Source of the DNA: Bacteroidota bacterium
GTDB taxonomy: Bacteria; Bacteroidota; Bacteroidia; SpSt-205; S141-50
Reading direction: 5' to 3'
Assembly: GCA_015490695.1 (NCBI GenBank)
Contig: WFXK01000215.1
Span: 1-5,531 of the forward strand
DNA length: 5,531 bases
Shown here: positions 1 through 5,531 of the stretch, one piece after another
Layout of the letters: each line of letters begins with the position of its first letter
How positions within the stretch are numbered: the stretch's first letter is position 1
The notes under the pieces: model-generated
Told to the model about the DNA's origin: nothing
What the model saw: the letters and a program-made list of their open reading frames with translations, nothing else
Database searches by the model: none
Program-made: the position numbers and the translations under genes

Positions 1-1
1 T

Positions 2-25
2 ATTTTAGGGAGCGCATTAAAGGCG
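2..25 (+). other. C-terminal end of a Sec signal peptide (partial)
   Basis: The in-frame codons before the P domain read ILGSALKA followed by QTFCSGG. Small residues at -1 and -3 (A-x-A like, here A-L-K-A) followed by Q-T are typical of a signal peptidase I site in Bacteroidota secreted proteins. The hydrophobic core and positive N-terminus would lie left of the window. The first cysteine comes three residues after the proposed cleavage site and there is no preceding lipobox, so a lipoprotein is less likely. This call rests on a few residues. Confidence 0.6.
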
Positions 26-2932
26 CAAACGTTTTGTTCAGGGGGTTGCCCAGCAAACACGGCGATTCCTGATGGAGGTTGTCCCACTCAAGTAACCTCC
101 ACCATCAACGTGTCAGGAGTAGGAACCATTGATAACACCTATGGCTTGGTTCGCGTATGCGTCTATATTACCCATACTTGGCGCGCCGATATAGAACTAC
201 AATTAGTCGCTCCCGATGGAACAACCATTCAATTAGCTAATGACAATGGTAGTTCTGGTGATGACTTTGGTGCAGGTTGTACTACAACACAAATGCTTTG
301 TTTTGATATGAATGCTACAAGTTCAATTAGTAATTGGGCAAGTACAGACCCTGCTACAGGAAGCTATGTGCCTTTACAATGTCTTAGTGCCGTAAATAAC
401 GGTCAAAACGCTGATGGAACTTGGACCTTGCAAGTTTGCGATGATGCGACGGGCGATGTTGGGCAAATTGAAGGATGGTGCTTAGAATTTGGTCCTAATC
501 CACCGCCGTGCCCCGTTGCTATCAGCTGCCCTACAGGTGATGACTGTGCTTCGGCTTATGCATTAACTCCCCCTTCGGGAATCCTAAACTTTGACATTGG
601 CGCTTGTAACGGCGACTACGATGCCAGCTGTACAAGCGCCTGTGGACAAGATATCGTGTTTCAAATAGATGTACCCGACGGCTATCAACTGAAATGGTGG
701 GTGTCTAATGATAATTTTGATGTCGTAGGTTATACCTATATTAATGGTTGCCCTGGCACAGGAACTGAAATAACCTGCTCTGATAACGATGCTTTTGTCC
801 ATAGTTGGTGTAATACAACGGGTACAACCCAAACCGCCTATATCGTCGTAGATGAATGGGGCTCAAGCACTTGCAATGACCCCGGAACAGGACAACTCAA
901 CTGGGAATTAACTCCCATAACCACGTCTGCAGATTACTCCTTTACCGCTCCTTTCACTCATAGCAGTACCACTTGCGGTGCAGGAAACGATATTACCGAT
1001 AATGCTTGTAACACCAGTTACGACGGCGGAGAAGACGTCATCTACGCCATCACCTTCCCCACTGCAGGTACTTATCAAATCACTGTCACCAACACCGATG
1101 GCACAAACTATATTGGATGGTTCTTAACCTCTTCTCTGCCCTGTGGCTCTATCTCTTCGTGTATTGCTTATGCTGTCAGCGGTTCAAATAGCGTAGCAGA
1201 CGGATGTGTCACCATCTCAACCCCAGGAACTTATTACCTTGTTATTGACTATTTCCCATCTCCTACCTGTTCCAACTACGATATCAGTGTTCAGCCAATC
1301 TCTGCCGATTTTTCCTTCAATGCACCTTTTACACACAGTAGCACAACTTGTGGTGCAGGAAACGACATTACTAGTAATTCTTGTAATATAACCTATGATG
1401 GAGGTGAAGATGTCGTTTATGCTATTACTTTCTCTACTGCAGGGGATTACCGAATTAGCGTAACGAATACAGATGGAACTAACTACATTGGATGGTTTTT
1501 AACTTCCAATATGGTCTGCAGTTCCATTTCTTCTTGTATTGCTTACACTATCAGCGACACTACCAATTTAGCAGAACGTTGCGTTACTATTACAACCCCA
1601 GGAACTTATTACCTTACTATAGATTATGGTTCATCTGTTACTTGTTCTAATTACGACATTAGTGTTCAACCAATTAGTGGTGTTTCTTCTGCATGTTCTA
1701 TGAACTATGCTATCACTTCAATCGCTTATCAGGCACCGCCCTTAGGCTATTTGTCGGGCACTTCCCTTAAAGGAACTTTTGACGACCCCGATGATGAATA
1801 TTCTAATCAATCTGTTCCTCTTCCCTTCTCTTTCTGCTTTGATGGAAACTGGTACGATTCTTTATTAGTAGCCGATAATGGTTATGTGATTTTCCCTGTG
1901 CCGTGTAAGAGCGACCATGCACCAATCAACACAGGAGGCGATGCTGTTTTAGGCGGTTTCTCTCCATGGAACCACGATCCTGCTATAACATGGCCCTGTA
2001 ATAATGTAAATGAGTGCGGTCCCTTCAATACCATAGCACTCCTATGGAGAGATAACCGCCTCAACGGTGAGGGAACCGACAGCACCTCTAACCAAAACTG
2101 GGATATCCGTTACTATACCACAGGTACAGCACCGAATAGACGATTCTATATCACTTTCTACGAAATTCCCCACTATGGTAGTCAGTGCCGAGAAAACCCT
2201 CAATATAACTTAACAGGCTATATTATGTTGGAAGAAACCTCTTACGCTATAGAAATCCATATTCTTCAAAGTGATACCTGCTTGTCTTGGGATGATGGCT
2301 TAGGCATCGTGGGACTCCACTCTATTGATGGACAATTTGCTGCGGTTCCTGCAGGGTATAATAACACTGCTGTGCCAATTAACAATAAAGCATGGCGTTT
2401 TACCCCTCCTGCTAATTGCTGCTCTACACCGCTTGCTATCATTGCCAACCTCCACATCCAAGCCTATTGCGAACAAGGGAAAACCTACCTTAATATCTCC
2501 CCCACACAATCCCCATCCGATAACTATTGGATAGAATTGCAATCTAATGCTTACACAAAAACCTTCTCCTTGCATAATACTAAAACATTGCTTTGGGAAG
2601 GGGATTTCCCTATCAACGCAACGATATATACCCCACAAGGAGAACAATGGAACACTATCATTGAAAAACCCAATTGTGCGCAATCTAAACCTATTGTGGT
2701 TATAAAAAATCAACAACTTTATATACAACTTTTCAACACTAAAGGGTTATTACGTTTTTATGACCTTGCTGGTAAACAAATCGCTGAATACTCCTTAGAT
2801 GCCTATGAAAATATTGTGGCTATTCCTTCAGTAGTTTCTCCTTTGCAAATTGTTTTGTTACTTAACGACGGTAGTCAATATCACTATATCTTAATGCGTT
2901 ATGGTAATGACTGGCGTTTAGGAACTTATTGA
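2..2932 (+). CDS. Secreted modular protein: P (Homo B) domain, Cys-rich tandem repeats, nidogen-like domain, T9SS-like tail; 5' partial
   Basis: The frame is open to the left edge, so the gene starts upstream. The first possible in-window start, GTG at 110, has no ribosome binding site and falls inside the P domain, so I reject it. Residues below count from that GTG as 1; 36 more codons precede it. In order: the end of a signal peptide, with likely cleavage in ALKA/QTF; a P domain (to about 127) with HTWRADIEL, LVAPDGT, DGTWTLQVCD and a closing GWCLEF; a diverged Cys-rich unit (140-270); two 125-residue repeats (274-398, 399-523); a nidogen-like domain (about 524-767) with LPFSFCFDGNWY, DNGYVIF, TGTAPNRRFYITF and AWRFTPP; then a linker and sorting-like tail (about 861-940). 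I count about 42 cysteines, which suits a disulfide-bonded exported protein. P domains usually follow subtilisin-like or other peptidase domains, but no catalytic motif is visible here. A binding, adhesive or surface role is inferred; the substrate is unknown. The gene converges on mutS2 and overlaps it by 7 bp. Confidence 0.9.
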   Translation: MLGSALKAQTFCSGGCPANTAIPDGGCPTQVTSTINVSGVGTIDNTYGLVRVCVYITHTWRADIELQLVAPDGTTIQLANDNGSSGDDFGAGCTTTQMLCFDMNATSSISNWASTDPATGSYVPLQCLSAVNNGQNADGTWTLQVCDDATGDVGQIEGWCLEFGPNPPPCPVAISCPTGDDCASAYALTPPSGILNFDIGACNGDYDASCTSACGQDIVFQIDVPDGYQLKWWVSNDNFDVVGYTYINGCPGTGTEITCSDNDAFVHSWCNTTGTTQTAYIVVDEWGSSTCNDPGTGQLNWELTPITTSADYSFTAPFTHSSTTCGAGNDITDNACNTSYDGGEDVIYAITFPTAGTYQITVTNTDGTNYIGWFLTSSLPCGSISSCIAYAVSGSNSVADGCVTISTPGTYYLVIDYFPSPTCSNYDISVQPISADFSFNAPFTHSSTTCGAGNDITSNSCNITYDGGEDVVYAITFSTAGDYRISVTNTDGTNYIGWFLTSNMVCSSISSCIAYTISDTTNLAERCVTITTPGTYYLTIDYGSSVTCSNYDISVQPISGVSSACSMNYAITSIAYQAPPLGYLSGTSLKGTFDDPDDEYSNQSVPLPFSFCFDGNWYDSLLVADNGYVIFPVPCKSDHAPINTGGDAVLGGFSPWNHDPAITWPCNNVNECGPFNTIALLWRDNRLNGEGTDSTSNQNWDIRYYTTGTAPNRRFYITFYEIPHYGSQCRENPQYNLTGYIMLEETSYAIEIHILQSDTCLSWDDGLGIVGLHSIDGQFAAVPAGYNNTAVPINNKAWRFTPPANCCSTPLAIIANLHIQAYCEQGKTYLNISPTQSPSDNYWIELQSNAYTKTFSLHNTKTLLWEGDFPINATIYTPQGEQWNTIIEKPNCAQSKPIVVIKNQQLYIQLFNTKGLLRFYDLAGKQIAEYSLDAYENIVAIPSVVSPLQIVLLLNDGSQYHYILMRYGNDWRLGTY
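89..490 (+). other. P/Homo B (proprotein convertase) domain
   Basis: This stretch encodes a beta-sandwich of the P-domain family. The hallmark order is visible: a strand VRVCVYI then HTWRADIEL (family pattern: H-x-x-x-x-D-L/I-x-x-x-L), LVAPDGT, a loop with DDFG, and late in the domain DGTWTLQVCDD then GDVGQIEGWCLEF (family pattern: GTWTLxVxD...GxLxxWxL). In kexin/furin and many bacterial proteases this domain stabilises a catalytic domain just before it. Here it directly follows the signal peptide. Extra cysteines (residues 17, 57, 64, 91, 110 and 124 of the GTG-numbered frame) suggest disulfides. Confidence 0.85.
527..919 (+). other. Diverged Cys-rich beta-domain, possibly a distant copy of the following repeats
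   Basis: Residues about 140-270 begin with a CPTGDDCASAYAL segment like the start of Bacteroidota PPC-like (pre-peptidase C-terminal) domains. They then show GQDIVFQIDVPDGYQL, which resembles GEDVIYAITFPTAGTYQI in the tandem repeats, and later YIVVDEWGSSTC, which resembles YLVIDYFPSPTC. The order and spacing of these blocks suggest an older, diverged third copy of the same fold. The alignment was made by eye and overall identity is low, so homology to the repeats is inferred. Confidence 0.5.
929..1303 (+). repeat. Tandem coding repeat, copy 1 (125 residues)
   Basis: This copy runs from ADYSFTAPFTH to NYDISVQPIS and is followed without a gap by copy 2. It has six cysteines (residues 289, 300, 345, 351, 366 and 387 of the GTG-numbered frame), each exactly 125 residues before its counterpart in copy 2. 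The beta-rich pattern (GEDVIYAITF, TAGTYQITVTNTDG, PGTYYLVIDY) is PPC-like. By hand count about 96 of 125 residues match copy 2. Codons here are noticeably richer in C at the third position. Confidence 0.9.
1304..1678 (+). repeat. Tandem coding repeat, copy 2 (125 residues)
   Basis: This copy runs from ADFSFNAPFTH to NYDISVQPIS and is the same length as copy 1, with no insertion or deletion. Its cysteines are at 414, 425, 470, 476, 491 and 512. Most differences from copy 1 are conservative at the protein level, while many synonymous third positions differ (more T-ending codons here). The longest identical DNA stretch I found between the copies is 23 nt, at 1218-1240 and 1593-1615. Confidence 0.9.
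1679..2410 (+). other. Nidogen-like / Bacteroidota secreted-protein beta-domain
   Basis: Residues about 524-767 follow a pattern I recognise from many T9SS-exported and gliding-associated Bacteroidota proteins. It opens with a DDPDDEYSNQSVPLPFSFCF segment and WYDSLLVADNGYVIF (type: D-D-x-x-S...LPFxFxF-x-G-x-x-Y...NGY-x-x-F). Then come GGFSPWNHDPAI, TIALLWRD, WDIRYYTTGTAPNRRFYITF, a GYIMLEETSYAIEIHI strand, and GLGIVGLHS through to KAWRFTPP. Its molecular function is unknown; a carbohydrate- or protein-binding role would be inference. Confidence 0.7.
2690..2929 (+). other. Probable T9SS type A-like C-terminal sorting domain, atypical end
   Basis: The last 80 residues resemble a Por secretion tail. 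A strand PIVVIKNQQLYIQL is followed by LLRFYDLAGKQIAEYSL, close to the classic V-Y-D-x-x-G-K-x-V core, then by hydrophobic strands IVAIPS and PLQIVLLLNDG. The usual ending (a short G-x-Y-x-x-x-V strand, then K-x-x-K/R near the terminus) is not clean. Instead the protein ends HYILMRYGNDWRLGTY, roughly ten residues past the expected last strand. If functional, the tail would direct export across the outer membrane and anchoring or release. Confidence 0.5.
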
Positions 2933-5178
2933 GGGAAATACACCTTAGTGCTACCCCCATCTGCACTCGTTTCCAAGCGAAGATGGGGGTAGTTTTTTTG
3001 AATAAAGGTATGAATTGCTTTTTTCAATGCACCTGTTCCTTTTCCGTGAACGATGATGGCATAAGGTGGAGGCTGAATCAATAAACGATTAAGCCATTGG
3101 TCTATGGCTTGAAGCGCCTCTTCAACTCGTAAACCCCGAACATCTATTTCAATAGACGGTGCATTATAAGTAATCTTTGGAGAACTCTTAAGCGGCTGCG
3201 CTACCTTCTTTAACCGCTCAGGACGATAAGGTAAACGCATATTCCCTATTTGAACAATCACCTTGTCTTTTTCTACAGCCACTACTTCTCCAATACGTTG
3301 TTCCACTTGAACTTTATCCCCTACAGAAAACTCCACTGCAGTCTTTGAAGCCATCGGGGATTGAAAATGCTGCTCTAATAGCAAATGACTTTCTTTAATA
3401 ACCTTGTCAGGTTTCCCTTGTTGTTTTTTGTAAGTTTCGTACAATTTCATTAGTTCTTTTTGAAATGCTTTTAGTTGCTCTTTGGCTTCGTGTCGTTGCT
3501 GTTGTAGGAAACGTTTTCGTTGTTCCTCAAGGCGTTTTTGTTGTTGTTGCAATCGCTCTTCTTTTTGTATTAAATGCTTTTCTTTTTCTTTGAGTCGTTG
3601 TAAAAGGGACTCTATTGTATTCCATCGGGGGTCTATCCACTGCTGGGCATAAGAGAGTACTTGGGGTGGGGTATTAAGTCTGCGAGCCAACTCAAAAGCA
3701 TAGCTGTTGCCGGGCACCCCTACAACCGCCTGAAACGTAGGACGCATCCGTTTAATATCAAATTGCAATCCTACATTCAAGAAGGGTGGTTGTTCCCCTA
3801 ATTGTTTTAATACTGCAAAGTGCGTTGTTGTTGCTCCCCATGCCCCCTTCTCTGCAAAATAGTGCAAATACCCTGCTGCTAAGGCTGCACCAAATTCCGG
3901 CGCCGTACCCCGACCTATTTCATCTATAATAAAAAAACTATCCTTGTCTAAATCGCTGCATAAACTATTCAAATACTTTAAATGGGCACTAAAACTACTT
4001 AAGTTCTCTGAAACCATTTGTTGGTCGCCAATCCATACAAAAAGTTTTTTAAATATTGGAAAAGCGCTTCCTTTGTCAACAGGCACAGGGATTCCACTTT
4101 GATAAAGCAATTGACATAATACAATGCATTTCATCGCCATGGATTTCCCCCCTGCATTCGGACCACTAAAGATTAAAATAGGACGCTTAGAAGAAATGGT
4201 TAAAGATAAAGGCACAATCTTTTCTTTGGGCAGATATAATAAAAGTTCTGGGTTATAAGCATTACGCAGGTTAAGCACATTACCTTGCTGGGGTACAATT
4301 GCATCAAAACGTTTTGCCCATTGATACTTTGCATAAGCAAACTCTATTTGCAGCTGCAATGCATAAGCATACCAAAGCAAACGTTTAAATTTTCTTAAAT
4401 AGTGCGTTAACACATTGAGTTGACGATGTAAAAATTGCCAATATTGATTATCTAAGTATTGGAGTCGGTTTTGAAGGGGGACAGTACTTAAGGGTTCAAA
4501 GTAGAGGGTTTGTCCGCTTCGGGAAATACCATGTAAAATCCCTTTGAAATGGGTTTTATGGGTGGCATCTATAGGGATGACCAAACGATTATTGCGAACA
4601 CTCCATTGGGTTGCCGTGGTTAAACCCTGTTTTTGCGCTTTTTCTAAAATGGCTGCCATGCGCTCATGGAGCTGCAAAGTAACCTCATGAATAGCTTTAG
4701 AAAGTTTTTCTAATTGCTCTAAAATATGGGGTTGCCATTGTCCTTCATCGGTAAAATAATGAGAAAAAACCTTTTGTAGGCGTTCTAATAACAAAACAGG
4801 CTGAACTAAACGCCAAAACGCTGGAAAAGTAGTAGGATGTCTTCTAATTCTCTTTGCAAAAGCAAGCAAGTCCTTAAGCCAAAAAAAACAAGCAACCGCA
4901 GTAGATTTATCCAAATAAAGTTTTTTACCACTTAGTACTTTATGGATTGGAGCAAAGTGCTCTAAGTAAGGTAGACGTCCCCATCCTTTTTCTATCCAAT
5001 AATGCACTTCTTTGTAAAGCGCATAGTGCTTTTGAATGAGGTTGAAGTCTGTTAAAACTTTTTTTTCGCGAAAGATTTTTTTCGCTTCTTTCGTTCTGCA
5101 TAAAGCAGCAATGTAGTCTTTTACTGCTTCAAAACCGCAGTCTTTTAGGCTACTTTCGGGATAGTAGTTTAATCCCAT
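2926..5178 (-). CDS. mutS2: Endonuclease MutS2 (MutS-family ATPase with C-terminal Smr domain)
   Basis: A complete 750-residue protein, slightly shorter than the 780-800 usual for MutS2. MutS2 proteins are cytosolic DNA- or ribosome-associated ATPases linked to suppression of recombination and, in some bacteria, to rescue of collided ribosomes; which role applies here is not shown. Visible parts: a helical core (1-330) with the MutS2 block RNNRLVIPI (195-203) and FKGILHGISRSGQTLYFEP (211-229); Walker A GPNAGGKS (339-346); SENLSSFSAHL (390-400); Walker B FFIIDEIGRGT (415-425); switch histidine in TTTHF (H453); GVPGNSYAFELARRL (487-501); a charged Q/K/E-rich coiled coil (about 521-600); a KOW-like segment (618-658); and a Smr domain (676-750) with IDVRGLR and IIVHGKGTG. 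No mismatch-recognition N-terminal domain is seen, as expected for MutS2 rather than MutS. ATG at 5176-5178 overlaps the upstream gene's end by 10 bp without a clear Shine-Dalgarno, so coupling is likely. Confidence 0.95.
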   Translation of the reverse strand: MGLNYYPESSLKDCGFEAVKDYIAALCRTKEAKKIFREKKVLTDFNLIQKHYALYKEVHYWIEKGWGRLPYLEHFAPIHKVLSGKKLYLDKSTAVACFFWLKDLLAFAKRIRRHPTTFPAFWRLVQPVLLLERLQKVFSHYFTDEGQWQPHILEQLEKLSKAIHEVTLQLHERMAAILEKAQKQGLTTATQWSVRNNRLVIPIDATHKTHFKGILHGISRSGQTLYFEPLSTVPLQNRLQYLDNQYWQFLHRQLNVLTHYLRKFKRLLWYAYALQLQIEFAYAKYQWAKRFDAIVPQQGNVLNLRNAYNPELLLYLPKEKIVPLSLTISSKRPILIFSGPNAGGKSMAMKCIVLCQLLYQSGIPVPVDKGSAFPIFKKLFVWIGDQQMVSENLSSFSAHLKYLNSLCSDLDKDSFFIIDEIGRGTAPEFGAALAAGYLHYFAEKGAWGATTTHFAVLKQLGEQPPFLNVGLQFDIKRMRPTFQAVVGVPGNSYAFELARRLNTPPQVLSYAQQWIDPRWNTIESLLQRLKEKEKHLIQKEERLQQQQKRLEEQRKRFLQQQRHEAKEQLKAFQKELMKLYETYKKQQGKPDKVIKESHLLLEQHFQSPMASKTAVEFSVGDKVQVEQRIGEVVAVEKDKVIVQIGNMRLPYRPERLKKVAQPLKSSPKITYNAPSIEIDVRGLRVEEALQAIDQWLNRLLIQPPPYAIIVHGKGTGALKKAIHTFIQKNYPHLRLETSADGGSTKVYFPQ
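2951..2999 (+). terminator. Intrinsic terminator of the plus-strand gene, inside the mutS2 coding sequence
   Basis: A perfect 12-bp inverted repeat, CTACCCCCATCT (2951-2962) and AGATGGGGGTAG (2981-2992), is separated by 18 nt and followed directly by seven Ts (2993-2999). It starts 18 nt after the plus-strand stop codon. Loop bases 2967-2969 and 2978-2980 could add three pairs. On the minus strand the T-run becomes an A-run before the hairpin and no T-run follows, so this is a one-way terminator for the plus strand. The same bases encode the last part of the Smr domain, including the DGGST segment, on the minus strand. Confidence 0.85.
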
Positions 5179-5531
5179 GCATTACCCAGATAAACGCCGA
5201 TATAGGGACCGACGAAAATTTGTTTATCCTTAGGGGTTGCTAATAGGGGTAGGGGTTCTACGAAAGCATCTATGTGAACGCCTAATTTAATAGCCGTGAT
5301 AAAATAGCCGTAGGAGCGGATATGAAGATAGGAGAAAAGATTTAAGCGAGTACCGAGGGTTAACCGGGTCCGATGAATCCCGTAGAAAAAGTTCGCTTCG
5401 CCAATGATGTCTTCGTAACGATATTTATTAGGGTCAAAGATGACGGTTTCGGGCACGGCTTGAGTTCTGGAAATAGGACGAGCAACTTCTATATAATAAG
5501 GTTTAATTAAAGTAAGGCTTGGTCCCAAGGT
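5169..5531 (-). CDS. Conserved Bacteroidota-type beta-rich protein, probably outer-membrane associated; 5' partial
   Basis: Only the last 120 codons are in view. The frame is open to the right edge (an ACC codon precedes the first possible start, a TTG), so the true start lies outside. The visible part has alternating polar/hydrophobic strands with many aromatics: LGPSLTLIKPYYIEVARP, FDPNKYRYEDIIGEANFFYG, TRLNLFSYLHI, LGVHIDAFVEPLPLLA and IFVGPYIGVYLGNAWD. From memory this resembles the C-terminal part of uncharacterised Bacteroidota proteins with an L-G-P...L-K-P-x-Y-x-E block, a short F-D-P segment and a final amphipathic strand, thought to be outer-membrane beta-barrel-like. The end is AWD rather than a terminal aromatic, so barrel assignment is uncertain. 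Its TAA (5169-5171) lies 10 bp inside mutS2, suggesting one operon. No function can be assigned. Confidence 0.6.
   Translation of the reverse strand, partial: TLGPSLTLIKPYYIEVARPISRTQAVPETVIFDPNKYRYEDIIGEANFFYGIHRTRLTLGTRLNLFSYLHIRSYGYFITAIKLGVHIDAFVEPLPLLATPKDKQIFVGPYIGVYLGNAWD

Noticed and set aside
584..832. 82-codon minus-strand open frame
   Set aside because: It is antisense to the Cys-rich domain and has no recognisable motif or ribosome binding site.
1206..1391. 61-codon plus-strand open frame
   Set aside because: It is an out-of-frame reading across the junction of the two repeats; its low-complexity, hydrophobic composition is what a shifted reading of these repeats gives.
1882..2085. 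67-codon minus-strand open frame
   Set aside because: It is antisense to the nidogen-like domain, which is strongly supported in the other strand.
2266..2534. Short open frames on both strands (2266-2457 minus, 2325-2534 plus)
   Set aside because: Both lie within the coding region of the nidogen-like domain and linker, and show no independent coding signal.
2552..2610. Possible minus-strand terminator for mutS2 (A-run after a short inverted repeat)
   Set aside because: The stem is only about 5 bp with a loop near 30 nt, and it lies more than 300 bases past the mutS2 stop; this is too weak to call.
2300..2728. 142-codon minus-strand open frame
   Set aside because: It is antisense to the well-supported C-terminal part of the secreted-protein gene, resembles no family I know, and is a shadow frame.
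110..2932. GTG at 110 as the true start of the plus-strand gene
   Set aside because: The frame is open for 36 codons upstream to the window edge, contains a signal-peptide-like end, and the P domain begins before 110. There is no ribosome binding site at 110.
3531..3552. GTT-rich short tandem run in mutS2
   Set aside because: It encodes the glutamine-rich part of the coiled coil (several consecutive Q codons) and is explained by that composition.

Overview
This 5.5 kb window looks like chromosomal DNA from a member of the Bacteroidota. Three things point there: a moderately AT-rich composition, a large secreted multidomain protein with a probable type IX secretion (T9SS) sorting tail, and no clear Shine-Dalgarno sequence before the one internal start that can be inspected. 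I cannot name the genus. The domain style recalls the Saprospiria/Chitinophagia/Flavobacteriia type of secreted protein, but that is only an impression.

Layout. (1) Positions 2-2932, plus strand: the 3' part (about 976 codons in view) of a gene for a secreted, cysteine-rich, modular surface or extracellular protein. The reading frame is open to the left edge, and the first in-window residues look like the end of a signal peptide, so only roughly 10-25 codons should be missing. The domains run: end of signal peptide; P/Homo B (proprotein convertase) domain; a diverged cysteine-rich beta-domain; two perfectly in-register 125-residue tandem repeats; a large domain of the nidogen-like type common in Bacteroidota secreted proteins; and a linker plus T9SS-like C-terminal tail. 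No catalytic domain is visible. (2) Positions 2926-5178, minus strand: a complete mutS2 gene of 750 codons, with MutS-type ATPase core, coiled coil, KOW-like segment and C-terminal Smr nuclease domain. (3) Positions 5169-5531, minus strand: the C-terminal 120 codons of a gene that looks like a Bacteroidota beta-rich, probably outer-membrane, protein. It overlaps the mutS2 start by 10 bp, so the two are probably co-transcribed and translationally coupled.

The most unusual structural point is the convergent junction near 2926-3000. The two stop codons lie within a 7-bp overlap, so there is no intergenic space. The only strong intrinsic terminator for the plus-strand gene (12-bp perfect stem plus seven Ts) lies inside the coding sequence of the mutS2 Smr domain. 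The same bases therefore encode the conserved end of the nuclease domain on one strand and a terminator on the other.

The window is gene-dense, with no untranslated stretch worth separate annotation. I see no tRNA, rRNA, CRISPR array or insertion sequence. I do not see a clear new multi-gene system. The points worth a second look are the embedded terminator, the orphan P domain with its tandem repeats, and some sequence peculiarities of mutS2.
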